Origin: Hygrophila difformis
Taxonomy: Eukaryota; Streptophyta; Magnoliopsida; Lamiales; Acanthaceae
Reading direction: 5' to 3'
NCBI GenBank assembly: GCA_030278955.1
Contig: JAOANR010000001.1
Coordinates: forward strand, 20,873,468-20,937,467
DNA length: 64,000 bases
Shown here: positions 23,049 through 34,609 of the stretch, piece by piece
Position numbering within the stretch: position 1 is the first letter of the stretch
Layout: every line of letters begins with the position of its first letter
Translations under genes and position numbers: made by a program
Notes under the pieces: model-generated
The model's input: the letters and a program-made list of their open reading frames with translations, nothing else
What the model was told of the DNA's origin: nothing
The model's database searches: none

Positions 23049-23322
23049 AAGAGGGGGAGGATGTGACGACCCGAATATTTCCGGATGTTTTATACGAATA
23101 CTTTGTACCCCAAAGAAACAAATTCAAATTGTTTTGAACTACGTAATGACTTGATCCCTTCACGGGGTACGTAGGCAACTCGGAAATTTCAATTCTGGGT
23201 TCAGTCAAATAATAACAAACAACGACACACAATAATACAATCGCTTAATCAAACAATTCCCGAACTCGCGAGAGGATGAAGTGCAACTTCGAGGACGAAG
23301 TTGGTTCTTAAGGGGGGTAGAC
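23049..23322 (+). promoter_or_regulatory. Tekay 3' noncoding segment: two purine tracts, conserved motif and hairpin
   Basis: An upstream purine tract (23049-23060) is followed by TGTGACGACCCGAATATT, which resembles an LTR start. At 23139-23176 is a conserved element with TACGTA at both ends and CCCTTCACGGGG in the middle. At 23285-23302 the hairpin AACTTCG-AGGA-CGAAGTT precedes the working polypurine tract AAGGGGGGTAGAC (23310-23322), which abuts the 3' LTR. The order is repeated in every B element of the window. Confidence 0.8.
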
Positions 23323-25820
23323 TGTAATACCCGTAAATTTTAGAATATAAAAATAGGAATTAATCCAATAGGAGAGAAGGTTTTGTTTCCGAGAACCCGT
23401 AGACGCGGAAATGCACGGAAGTCAAAGGACGACAAATTAGAACCCGACGGACCAAAACCGACGGTCTTAGGATTTCAAGCGTGAAATCGAATTGAGACGG
23501 AATAAATTTATGATGAGAAGCATAATCCGAAAATGACCCGAAAAATCGAGCGCCAAAACGGGGAAGGATAGAAGTCCGAAAGAGAGGAGAAAAAGACCCG
23601 ACGGATCGGATCGCACGGACCCGCCCGGACCGCAGTCCAGGCGAGGGCCGCGCGCTGGCCGGGCGGGGTTTGGCCAAAAGGCGCGCCAACCCCGCGTGGC
23701 TCTACAGGTTTTGGCAACTTGCGCGTTTTCGGCGATTTCTTACCATAATTCGACCTCCCGACTTTGGAAAGCAGATTTTGGTCGAAGGGAAAGCCTTTAG
23801 GGCGACCTAGGGCTGCCTCCCCACCCTTTTCATCAGTCACAAATCACCCTCTACTCTCCCAAACTCTCTCCAAAGCCAAAACACTTTCCGGCGACTTCCC
23901 GACGACTTTCCGATCACTTCCCGGCGACGAAAACCGACGGAGGAGGCGTGGAATACAAGATCCCTAGTGTTCTAATCTGTGGTAAGTCGTTCATAGATTT
24001 CCATTTAAGTTTTTGAACCCAAAAACTCAATCTAACATTGGATTTCTTCGTCCGAATCGAAATCGTGGCCAAAGTCGGAAGCTTGACGTTGAGGAGATCC
24101 GTTCGTAGCAAATTTAGACGAGTCAGCGACCTTAGGACGACCAAAACTCCCTATCACTGTAAGTTGAGCCTTCCATATCAATACGGGTGATTTAGGGGCG
24201 TCTGGAATAGGCGTAATGTAACGAAACGTAAAAATCGAAATTAAAAACCCCAACTTGCGCAGTTTCTGAAATCGGCCTAAAACTCCTATTTCGAGGATTC
24301 AATCCGAGAAACTCAAAACTAGACTTTTAATCCTAACATATAAATCTAGGTTGTGTAAAAATTTCAGACATTTTCGTTAATGTTTGCTATTTTAAATCGC
24401 ATCGAAAAGAAACTGTTTTGACAAAATGTGTTTGAAATCTGCCTATGAACATGTTCGAACTTAGTGAGTTTGTTTCTATATTTTGTAGTCCGATTTGATC
24501 CTTACAATCTAAATGAAAGTTGTAGATAATCATGTCTAGTATATGTGGTTAAAATTTCAGAATTTTTGGAGTCCATTTGATATGTCAAAATGCCAATTTT
24601 CCGAACTGTGTCAAACCTGAGTCCGGACAGATTTCTGTTTGCATAATAAAATCGATTTTTGACATGTTTCCTCAACTTATTTCGAAAAAGTTAAAACACG
24701 AAAGTTGTTCGTTAGGGTGTTTTGCATAAACTGTGAAGTTTTCAGATTTTTCGGACTTAAACCGAATTTTTAAATTGAAAAGGCGCAAACTGTGACGCCA
24801 AGATACTTTTAAATCGAAGGATTTTGAAATTCCGAAACGAACGATCAAAGATTTGAAATACGATACATCTATACTTTTGAAAAACCCCGATACATTAAAT
24901 CTAAACGATACATGAGATACTTGGTGGAGGGTGAGTGCTCTGCAGGGTGCCCCTCTAGCCTTTCTCTTCGGGCCTATAATGGACGAGAGAATTTGATGAG
25001 ATATTACGCCAATCGGGGGAGATACATGGCCTACTCTCTCGGGTTGTCCGTATGGATTTCTCGAGGCTCCGGAGTGGTACTGGGTATGGCAGATACGGCT
25101 GCGGCCGCCGGATCACCGGCTAAACGAGATACTTACGAAACGGCTGCGGCCGCCGGATCACCGGCTATACAAAACACTGAGAAATGGTTACGTAACGGGG
25201 GAAAATAAAAGATTTAATATTTTTGAGTATTTATTTATTTATGCATGCCTTTAAATTATGCATTTAAATTATGTCTTTAAATTTCATATCATGACTAAAT
25301 TGTTATTGTGGGTTAAATGCATGTTCAAGTACACAATTAAAATTATTATTTCCTTTAAATTTTGTGAATGCATGTTAGGAGTGAAATTTTAAATTATCTA
25401 ATTAAATCCCTTTATTGCTATGTTAGGATCGACTTACTCAGTATTTTATATACTGATAAAATTGTTGTTTTCTCTTTTCCTTTCAGAGTATGAAGATAAT
25501 GCATGAGCATGTGCATTGGGGGATGGAAAACTTAAACATTGTTTTTATTGCTTTTACGATACTTGCATAACGGGCATGTAAATCCCGAGTTTTGGCCATG
25601 TCGGCCCACTTTACATCTTTCCGCTGCGATATATTATTACTACTACTATATGTGTGGATGCCACTTATTATTATTTTTAAATAGATTCCGGACTTGTTTT
25701 TAAATCTTTTTGCAATACCTATAGCCTTGCATCTCTTTGGCAAGCTCGGAGAATCCGTGTCTTGCTAGAGAGATGTGGCGGTGACATCCCGGCCTGGGTT
25801 ATCAAATCCGGGGTGTTACA
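23323..25820 (+). repeat. Tekay 3' LTR
   Basis: It has the same length as the 5' LTR (2,498 bp) and is nearly identical. It is followed by the ATTAA duplication. Confidence 0.93.
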
Positions 25821-26103
25821 ATTAAAGCGAAGGGACAATGACGAATCGAGCAAAAACTCGCAAGGATTTGAGAAGAAGAATCGTAATAAGAACAAGAATA
25901 ATAACTTTAGGAGGGGAAATGACCAAGCTAGATTCGATGGGTCTAGAGGGAATGATAACTGTGGTGCACTCATACCAAAATGCCCGCGGTGCAATCGACC
26001 GCATCTGGTGCGCCGGTGCCCGAAGCCTGGAGCCTGCTATAAGTGCGGCAAGTTTGGTCACATGGCTAGGGGCGAAAGGAGAATGGATCTGGTGAACCTC
26101 TAG
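25821..26103 (+). pseudogene. gag: gag of B2 unit 1, 3' part with damaged zinc knuckle
   Basis: This resumes the frame cut at 14294. It reads a basic, Asn/Lys-rich linker, CPRCNRPHLVRRC and then CYKCGKFGHMARG. A deletion of about 28 bp relative to 31607-31634 removes the last Cys of the CCHC knuckle. The frame stops at 26101-26103 (TAG). Directly afterwards comes the 3' noncoding segment, so the pol region is absent. Confidence 0.88.
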
Positions 26104-26495
26104 CAGGGAAAAGCTGAAAAAGGGAACAAGGTCAAAACTCGAACATCCTTGAGAATAATGCATAGGCAGTTATGGGGACATAACTGTAATCTTAAGGGGG
26201 GGAGGATGTAACCACCCGAATATTATGTATTCCTAATAAATAAAATAAACAAATTCGAATTGTTTTGAACTACGTAATGACTTGATCCCTTCACAGAGTA
26301 CGTAGGCAACTTGGAAATTTCAATTCTAGATTCAGTCAAACAATAATCAAACAACAAACAATCAACAATCGAACAATAATTCAATAACACAATATCGCAA
26401 AATAATAAAATAAACAAAAGGACACCCTAACTCTTAGCGCGAGAAAAGCCGAAACACAACTTCGAGGACGAAGTTAATTCTTAAGGGGGGTAGAC
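26104..26495 (+). promoter_or_regulatory. B2 unit 1 3' noncoding segment
   Basis: It has hairpin 1 (CAGTTATG-GGGA-CATAACTG, about 26166), purine tract plus GGATGTAACCACCCG, the conserved TACGTA element near 26271-26305, hairpin AACTTCG-AGGA-CGAAGTT near 26459-26476 and the polypurine tract ending at 26495. Confidence 0.8.
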
Positions 26496-29384
26496 TGTAA
26501 TACCCGAGATTTTTATAAAAAGAAATGGAATTAAATCTGAGAAGCGAATGGATTTTGATTCCGAGAATACGAAAGTCGAAAATGCACGGAAGTCAAAAGA
26601 CGACGAATTAGAAGCCGACAAATCCGAAACCGACGGACTTAAGATTTCAAACACGAAATTAATTTCAAGTCGAAATAGATTTAAGATAGGAATCGTGATC
26701 CGAGAATGACCCGGAATAATCGAGCCCGAAAATGTAGGAGGATAGAAACCCGAAAGAGAGGAGAAAAGGCCCGACGGGATCGCACGGCCCAGTCCGGACG
26801 CACGGCCCAGACCAAGCCGCGCGCCCTCCGTGCGGTGTTTGGCCTTACACCGCGCCAACCCCGCGCCGTCCACACAGCAGCTGCACTTGACGCGGTTATG
26901 CGATTTTCTTGCCATATTTTCGGCCCTCTATCATGGAAACTAGATCACAAACGGGGGGAAAGGATCATGGGCGATTTATGGCTGATCCTAACATCCTAAA
27001 ACACATTATTTCAGATCCTATTCACCCTCATTACCCCTCACTTTCTCTCCTTTGCTCATCCAATCCAAAAAAAAACCAAGTTCTTGCACATTCGAAGACC
27101 ACCATACGAAGGAGGCGACGATTTGGACGAGGCCAAGCAATTTTCAGACTTCGTGTGGTGGTAAGGATAGATTTCAATCTTAAATCATGGTTCCTAATCG
27201 AATTTAGAGTCCTCACTTTTAGTTTTTCGCTCTTGTATTCACAAATCGGGACCGAAGAGAAAGAAACGATTAGATTGGACGTGTTCACGGACTCCGGAGG
27301 CCATCCCGACGAAATCTAAGACTTTAGATCTTAGATACTGTATGTTGATTCTTCTCATAACCGTTTTGGTGCCCTAAAATCGAATGGAATGCAAGTTTTA
27401 ACCAACATATGAAAATCTGTCCTAAACCCCCTCCCTTTGCGCAGTTTCTGAAATCCAATTTTTAGGCCCTTTTCGAGCTTTCAAACGGAGAAACTTAAAA
27501 CTACAAAATTGTTCCTAAGGACTTAAAGTATACTGTGTAAAAATTTCAGAAATGTTCGTCGACGTTTGGCCCGTCAAATCAAATCTGGTATATTCTGCGT
27601 TTTCGGACAAAACCCCATATGTGACAGTTTTGCGTGTTCGAATCCCTTGACGTTTTTCTAATGGATGCCATCAAAACTAAACTTTTATGTAAAAACGAAA
27701 GTTGTAGCTAACTGTATAAATAGTGTGTCCGTAAAATTTCACGCGTTTTCGTTAAGTTTTGATACTCGAAATTTCACCGAGAAGATTCTGCGTTTTTAAA
27801 TACTTTCGAAAATCCTGACAGCTTTCATATGCGGACTTCATGTGGATTTTTCTCTCACCTTCTGTCGAAACCAATCTTTGATGTGAACATAAAAGTTGTA
27901 GATATTTGTAAAATTTCATGAACTTTGGTTACGTTTGAACTTTCAAATTGATCCGAACAGCCTGCGTTTTTGAAAAGAAACCTTGACAGATTTTTACCCA
28001 AACTTGATGCGCGGATCTGATCCGATCCGGAGTGTTTCCGGACAAAATACCTATAATAGAACTTGTTCATTTTTGTGTCATTTACATGCCTGTAAAATTT
28101 CATAATTTTCGGAGTTCGTTTACTAGGTCGGAAACATGTTTTAAAAACAGTGCGCTGTTACCGGAAGGTGGCAGATTATACTTTTTAAGAAGATCGTAAA
28201 ATTTGACTTGTTTCCTTACCCGATTTCGAGAAACCTAAAACACAAAAGTTGTTTGTTAGGGTGTCGTTGATACACTGAGTAAATTTCATAGTGATCGCCT
28301 TAAGAATGAATTTATGAAACCAAAAAGGCATAATCTGCGACGGGTGCGCTTACTAAACTTTGAGATTTATGAAAAACTTTCCTTGCGACACTTTCAACAA
28401 TTTTGAAAACTTTATGAATTATGATCGAATTGAGAACTATGAAATCTTGATTATGTGGCTTGTGGACATAAGAGCCCAAGCATACGACTAACGGACATAA
28501 GAGCCCTAGTGAAACATAAATTATGCGGCTTGTGGACATAAGAGCCCAAGCGTACGACTAGAGGACATAAGAGCCCTAGTGAAATATTGATATGAGACTT
28601 GTGGACATAAGAGCCCAAGCGTACGACTAGAGGACATAAGAGCCCCAGTGAAATATCGACCATGAGGCTTGTGGACATAAGAGCCCTAGCGAATGGTGAT
28701 TTGTAAGACTTGTGGACATAAGTGCCCAAGTGGAAACAAAAGTAGAAGAATGAAATATTAGCTATGCGAGAACATATAATCTATCCCATGAATTATGAAA
28801 CCCTTTGACTTATAATAAATTCCTTTATGCTAATTTCTAAAATTTATATCCTTAGTATTTGTGTACGTCTCTTTACGTTTAGAATCATGCAGTTAAATTC
28901 TTATTATTAATGTTGACAAAATACATTTTTATACTATAAAATGTGCATGAGTAAAAAGGAGAATTTTTATTAATTACATTTTTAAAACCCATTATTGTTA
29001 TGTTAAGAATTAACTTACTCAGTATTTTATATACTGATAAAACCCGTTGTTTTATTTTTCTTTTACAGAGTATGAAGGAATGGCATGAGCATGCACGCAT
29101 ATTGGGGCTCGGGAATTAAATTAGGAATTATGAATGTTGTATTTTGTTAGATTTAAATTACCCACTACGTTTTGGCCATGTCGGCCCATATTTAAATTTT
29201 CCGCTGCGGCTTATTTGAATTATACTATGTTATTTTAAAGTAAATCCTTTTGGGCTTGTTTTTAAATTATTTTTGAAATACCTTTAGCCTTGCATCTCTC
29301 AAGCGAGCTCGAATGAACTCGTGTCTTGCTTGGGAGGTGCGGCGGTGGCATCCCGGCCTGGGTTATCAAATCCGGGGTGTTATA
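26496..29384 (+). repeat. B2 LTR2 (shared middle LTR)
   Basis: It starts TGTAATACCCGAG and ends GTGTTATA (the usual final CA has become TA). It aligns with LTR1 without the solo-LTR insertion. It is followed by a primer site, so it served both neighbouring units. Confidence 0.92.
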
Positions 29385-29387
29385 AAG

Positions 29388-29399
29388 TGGTATCAGAGC
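29388..29399 (+). other. Primer-binding site, B2 unit 2
   Basis: TGGTATCAGAGC, three bases after the LTR end. Confidence 0.85.
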
Positions 29400-29776
29400 C
29401 CTGAAATATTTTAAAAATATTATTTTTATTTTTAGCCCAATATAGGGGCCCAAAGAAATTTTTAACTACTATTATTATTATTTTAAAATTTCAAAGTATT
29501 ATTTCCATGGTTCAATTCTTATTTTTTTTAAAAAAAAACCCATGGGAAAATATATATAAATTATTCGGACAAGTTTAGATGAACGCATAAAATAATTTTT
29601 CGGGGTTGGGATAACATTGCATTGCATTGCATACATCCACGAATATTTGCGCTATTTTTTTTTATGTGAATTATCAGTATTAAATATTACTCTTATCTTA
29701 GAATTCGACATGACCTTGACTTAGGAGCGTTTGCTTAATACTAATTTTGCATTAGTCCTGGAACTTGATCACCTAA

Positions 29777-30499
29777 TGTAATACCCCGAGAGAATGTATG
29801 GAAGAAGAGCTTAAAAGGATTGAAAAATCTACTCATGTCAACAAGGTGCACCTTTCTTTTCTGGTGACCATCCCATAAGAACTCCACAGTTAAGCGTGCT
29901 TGCTGTGGAGTAGTCTTAAGGATGGGTGACCTCCTGGGAAGTCTCCCAGGGTGTGCGCGAGTGAGGCCAAAACGCACTGGAAAGAGTTCTGTTGACCTGT
30001 GGGGCCAGACTTCAATCCTGAAAGAAGCTCGAAGGCATCTCCGGCTCCATAGCGGGCCGGGTGTTACAGAATGGTATCAGAGCCAACCCGCGACCGCGCG
30101 CTGTGCTGGGAGTACCAGTCAGGCCTCTAGCGGGGCAAAGATCCTGAGGGACTTTGATTAGGCGATCGAGGCGCAACGAGGACGTTGCGTTCTCAAGTGG
30201 GGGAGATTGTAATACCCCGAGAGAGTGTATGGAAGAAGAGCTTAAAAGGATTGAAAAATCTACTCATGTCAACAAGATGCACCTTTCTTTGCTGGTGACC
30301 ATCCCATAAGAACTTCACAGTTAAGCGTGCTTGCTGTGGAGTAGTCTTAAGGATGGGTGACCTCCTGGGAAGTCTCCCAGGGTGTGCGCGAGTGAGGCCA
30401 AAACACACTGGAAAGAGTTCTGTTGACCTGTGGGGCCAGACTTCAATCCTGAAATAAGCTCGAAGGCATCTCCGGCTCCATAGCGGGCCGGGTGTTACA
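29777..30499 (+). mobile_element. Cassandra-type TRIM retrotransposon
   Basis: It has two 292-bp LTRs (29777-30068 and 30208-30499), a tRNA-Met primer site at 30072-30083, a 139-bp internal region without coding capacity, a purine tract AAGTGGGGGAGAT before the second LTR, and the duplication CCTAA (29772-29776 and 30500-30504). Each LTR carries a 5S rDNA-like block, which is the hallmark of Cassandra. LTR ends (TGTAATACC ... GGTGTTACA) and primer site match those of the surrounding chromovirus-like elements, consistent with mobilisation by their enzymes. Confidence 0.95.
29868..29943 (+). promoter_or_regulatory. 5S rRNA-like block with pol III internal promoter in the Cassandra left LTR
   Basis: ATCCCATAAGAACTCC, CAGTTAAGCGTGCTTG (A-box region) and GGATGGGTGACCTCCTGGGA (C-box region) follow the order and spacing of plant 5S rRNA. 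The 5' and 3' ends of a real 5S gene are missing, so it is not a 5S gene. A second copy lies at about 30299-30374. Confidence 0.9.
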
Positions 30500-30616
30500 C
30501 CTAAGCTTGGCGTGCCCATACATTATCTCCTCTTGCCAACCCTATCTTATAGGTTTTCTTGGACGCTAACTTGCCTTAGATTAGAAACTCATCTTCACGT
30601 GCGTTGATAACAGAAA

Positions 30617-31660
30617 ATGGCACCTAAGGGAAAATCGAGGAAGCAAATCCCAAACAACACCAACGCTGACATCCCCAACGCACCCAACAACACCGAGATT
30701 GCTCATAACGTAGGAAGGCAAGCGCCTCCTGTTTCCAATAATTTGGACGAACGCCTAAGAACTATGGAAGAAGTCCTCATAGCTTTGGGAAACGCTGAGG
30801 TACGAAGGACACCAGTGGGTGTACCACCGCCGGCAGCCCGACTCAATTACCTAGCGTTAGTGAACCCTTACCAGCCAACCCACTATGATGGCCAAGAAGA
30901 TCCGGCCAAACTGGAAGATTGGATCCGCACATTTGATAAGCTCCTTAGCGCTGTCAAATGTCACGAGGACGAGAAGGTCCAAGTGGCGACCTACTATCTT
31001 GGCGGAGAGGCAGACGAATGGTGGCATAACTTCCAAGGAAATTTAACTAAAGCCTTCCTATGGGAAGAATTTAAGGAGGTCTTGAGGGAAAGGTTTTACC
31101 CAATGAGCATTAAGGCCGCAAAGTATGAAGAATTTGTCCATATAAAACAAGGTGGGCAAACGGTACAAGAGTACTATGCCAAGTTTAAGGAGCTGATTAG
31201 ATTTGCTCCTGCAATGGTGCCAACTGACTTCGACAAGGCGCAGAAGTTCGAGATGGATTTGAATCTTGATATTCGAGAGATATTGGTGGGAGGACAATGC
31301 ACGACTTTGCAGACGGTATATGACCGGGCAGTAACAGTCGCTCGTGTCCAACAATTAAAGCGAAGGGACAATGACGAATCGAGCAAAAACTCGCAAGGAT
31401 TTGAGAAGAAGAATCGTAATAAGAACAAGAATAATAACTTTAGGAGGGGAAATGACCAAGCTAGATTCGATGGGTCTAGAGGGAATGATAACTGTGGTGC
31501 ACTCATACCAAAATGCCCGCGGTGCAATTGACCGCATCTGGTGCGCCGGTGCCCGAAGCCTGGAGCCTGCTATAAGTGCGGCAAGTTTGGTCACATGGCT
31601 AAGGGATGTCGGACGCCTGAGGAGGCGATCGAAAGGAGAATGGATCTGGTGAACCTCTAG
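30617..31660 (+). pseudogene. gag: gag of B2 unit 2 (one premature TGA)
   Basis: It starts MAPKGKSRK and is almost identical to the unit 1 gag, with the full core ([38 protein letters not shown]). TGA at 31529-31531 replaces an Arg codon (CGA in unit 1) right after CPRCN. Beyond it the frame continues through an intact CCHC knuckle (CYKCGKFGHMAKGC) to TAG at 31658. The sequence then runs straight into 3' noncoding DNA with no protease, RT or integrase. It probably supplied or exploited capsid functions in a non-autonomous element. Confidence 0.9.
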
Positions 31661-32051
31661 CAGGGAGAAGCTGAAAAAGGGAACAAGGTCATAACTCGAA
31701 CATCCTTGAGAATAATGCATAGGCAGTTATGGGGACATAACTGTAATCTTAAGGGGGGGAGGATGTAACCACCCGAATATTATGTATTCCAAATCAATAA
31801 AATAAACAAATTCGAATTGTTTTGAACTACGTAATGACTTGATCCCTTCACAGGGTACGTAGGCAACTTGGAAATTTCAATTCTGGGTTCAGTCAAACAA
31901 TAATCAAACAACAAACAATCAACAATCGAACAATAATTCAATAACACAATATCGCAAAATAATAAAATAAACAAAAGGACACCCTAACTCTTAGCGCGAG
32001 AAAAGCCGAAACACAACTTCGAGGACGAAGTTGATTCTTAAGGGGGTAGAC
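31661..32051 (+). promoter_or_regulatory. B2 unit 2 3' noncoding segment
   Basis: It has the same order of hairpin, purine tract, TACGTA element, AACTTCG hairpin and polypurine tract as 26104-26495. Confidence 0.8.
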
Positions 32052-33446
32052 TGTAATACCCGAGATTTTTATAAAAATAAATGGAATTAAATCCGAGAAG
32101 CGAAAGGATTTTGATTCCGACAATACGAAAGTCGAAAATGCACGGAAGTCAAAAGACGACGAATTAGAAGCCGACAAATCCGAAACCGACGGACTTAAGA
32201 TTTCAAACACGAAATCAATTTCAAGTCGAAATAGATTTAAGATAGGAATCGAGATCCGAGAATGACCCGGAATAATCGAGCCCGAAAATGTAGGAGGATA
32301 GAAACCCGAAAGAGAGGAGAAAAGGCCCGACGGGATCGCACGGCCCAGTCCGGACGCACGGCCCAGACCAGGCCGCGCGCCCTCCGCGCGGTGTTTGGCC
32401 TTACACCGCGCCAACCCCGCGCCGTCCACACAGCAGCTGCACTTGACGCGGTTATGCGATTTTCTTGCCATATTTTCGGCCCTCTATCATGGAAACTAGA
32501 TCACAAACGGGGGGAAAGGATCATGGGCGATTTATGGCTGATCCTAACACCCTAAAACACATTATTTCAGATCCTATTCACCCTCATTACCCCTCACTTT
32601 CTCTCCTTTGCTCATCCAATCCAAAAAAAACCAAGTACTTGCACATTCGAAGACCACCCGACGAAGTAGGCGACGATTTGGACGAGGCGAAGCAATTTTC
32701 AGACTTCGTGTGGTGGTAAGGATAGATTTCAATCTTAAATCATGGTTCCTAATCGAATTTAGAGTCCTAACTTTTAGTTTTTCGCTCTTGTATTCACAAA
32801 TCGGGACCGAAGAGAAAGAAACGAGTAGATTGGACGTGTTCACGGACTCCGGAGGCCATCCCGACGAAATCTAAGACTTTAGATCTTAGATACTGTAAGT
32901 TGATTCTTCTCATAACCTTTTTGGTGCCCTAAAATCGAATGGAATGCAAGTTTTAACCAACATACGAAAATCTGTCGTAAACCCCCTCCCTATGCGCAGT
33001 TTCTGAAATCCAATTTTTAGACCCTTTTCGAGCTTTCAAACGGAGAAACTTAAAACTACAAAATTGTTCCTAAGGACTTAAAGTATACTGTGTAAAAATT
33101 TCAGAAATTATCGTCGACGTTTGGCCCATCAAATCGAATCTGGTATATTCTGCATTTTCTGACAAAACCCCATATGTGACAGTTTTGCGTGTTCGAATCC
33201 CTTGACGTTTTTCTAATGGATGCCATCAAAACTAAACTTTTATGTAAAAACGAAAGTTGTAGCTAACTGTATAAATAGTGTGTCCGTAAAATTTCATGCG
33301 TTTTCGTTAAGTTTTGTTACTCGAAATTTCACCGAGAAGATTCTGCGTTTTTAAATACTTTCGAAAATCCTGACAGCTTTCATATGCGGACTTCATGTGG
33401 ATTTTTCTCTCACTTTCGGTCGAAATACCTTTAGCCTTGCATCTCT
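32052..33446 (+). repeat. B2 LTR3, truncated
   Basis: It aligns with LTR1/LTR2 up to about 33427 (CGGTCGAAA). It then jumps to the LTR-terminal TACCTTTAGCCTTGCATCTCTC, and from there directly into the B1 LTR at CTCTCGTTTTTAC. Two deletions are therefore joined here, the second across a CTCTC micro-homology. Confidence 0.85.
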
Positions 33447-33737
33447 CGTTTTTACACATGACTTGCATAACGGGCCTGTATAACCCGTGTTTTGGCCGTG
33501 TTGGCCCTATTTATATTTCCGCTGCTATATCTATATTTAAATATTACTTTCCGCTGCAACTTAGATAATACTATATAATGATCTTTGTTATATATTCATA
33601 AATGGGCTGTTTGAAATGTTTTAAATTCTGAAAAACCATTGCCTTGCATCTCTCTAGCAAGCTCGGAGAAACTGCGTCTTGCTAGGGAGGTGTGGTGGTG
33701 GTATCCCGGCCTGGGTTATCAAAACCGGGGTGTTACA
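33445..33737 (+). repeat. B1 5' LTR, right end
   Basis: It matches the last about 290 bp of the 3' LTR (38742-39031) and ends GGGGTGTTACA. Confidence 0.88.
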
Positions 33738-33753
33738 AGGTGCTATCAGAGCC
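33738..33753 (+). other. B1 primer-binding site (mutated)
   Basis: AGGTGCTATCAGAGCC differs by one base in the core from the TGGTATCAGAGC of the other elements. Confidence 0.7.
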
Positions 33754-33787
33754 TGAAATATTTTTAAACTATTATTTTTAAGTATTA

Positions 33788-34046
33788 CTACCTCCGTTTT
33801 TGTGATTTTGCAACATTTCCATTTTTGGCACTATTCATTCTTTAACTTTGATTTAAATTTTTATCATAGTTATACAAGAAAAAATATAGTCAAGTGAGAT
33901 CTTGTTGGATTCGTCTTATCTTGTAGTTTTAGAATATCCACTTTTATAATTTTTACTTATACACAATTTAAGTTATTAATCACTGAAGATGTGCATTGAA
34001 CTGCGTGCAATGGGGGAACGTTGCACTTTCAAGGGAATGGAGGAAG
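33788..34046. mobile_element. Stowaway-like MITE in the B1 leader
   Basis: The 259-bp AT-rich element has imperfect inverted ends CTACCTCCG and GGAGGAAG and is flanked by TA (TATTA on both sides). There is no coding capacity. Ends and target site are those of Tc1/mariner-related MITEs. Confidence 0.8.
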
Positions 34047-34609
34047 TATTATTTTTAAAGTTATTATTTCTAAACTAGTAATATATTTTAAAGAGCCCAA
34101 TTATTATTTTGAAGTTAAGGCCCAAATTTTTTTTAGCCTAAATATTTTTTTGAAGCCCAAGAAATTATTTTTAGCCCAATACTTTATATACTTACTATTG
34201 TGGGCTCAATTTTTTTTAAGCCCAATTGTTTTACGGCCCAATACCTGTATGTTTAAATAAAGCCCAAATGTTCATTATTTTGGCCTAATATAGATGCCCA
34301 AGACTTTTAACTACTATTATTATTCTTAAATTTTAAAAATATTACCTACATGGAATAAATTTATTTTTTAATCCACGGAAGATAGATATAAATAAAATAT
34401 ACATTAGCTTCGGGGGGATTGCATTGCATTGTCTATATACATAAATATTTACACTAACTCTTTTTATGTGAATTATCGGTGATAAGAAACACTCCTACCT
34501 TAGAACTCGACATGACCTTGACTTAGGAGCGCTTGCTAAAGACTAACGTTGCCTTAGTCCTAGATCTTGATCACTTAGAAACTCATCTTCGCGTGCTTAA
34601 TAACAGAAA
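34047..34609 (+). other. B1 leader, remainder
   Basis: AT-rich noncoding sequence between the MITE and the gag start, with GCCCAA repeats typical of this leader. No gene is seen. Confidence 0.6.

Larger units (their letters stand above)
14295..25820 (+). mobile_element. Full-length Tekay/Del-type chromovirus (Ty3/gypsy), 11.5 kb
   Basis: It has LTRs of 2,498 bp at both ends, a 5-bp duplication, an initiator-Met primer site at 16796, one continuous gag-pol frame (18320-23038) with two stops, a chromodomain at the integrase C-terminus, and a polypurine tract at 23310-23322. By eye the LTRs differ at roughly 20-25 sites (about 1 percent), mainly C/T and G/A transitions, so the insertion is young. 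The lineage is inferred from RT motifs and the terminal chromodomain. Confidence 0.92.
6055..33446 (+). mobile_element. Element B2: tandem LTR-gag-LTR-gag-LTR array of a gag-only retrotransposon
   Basis: Three LTRs start at 6055, 26496 and 32052. Two internal regions lie between them, each opening with the same primer-binding site and carrying a gag without pol. The middle LTR is followed by its own PBS, so it serves as 3' LTR of one unit and 5' LTR of the next. The left flank is GTTTA in the B1 LTR. The right end was lost in a deletion at about 33427-33447, so the right duplication cannot be checked. The array holds a family-A solo LTR, a Tekay element and a Cassandra element. Confidence 0.85.

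Noticed and set aside
29868..29943. 5S rRNA gene
   Set aside because: Only the central part of 5S is present, and it lies inside both LTRs of a Cassandra element.
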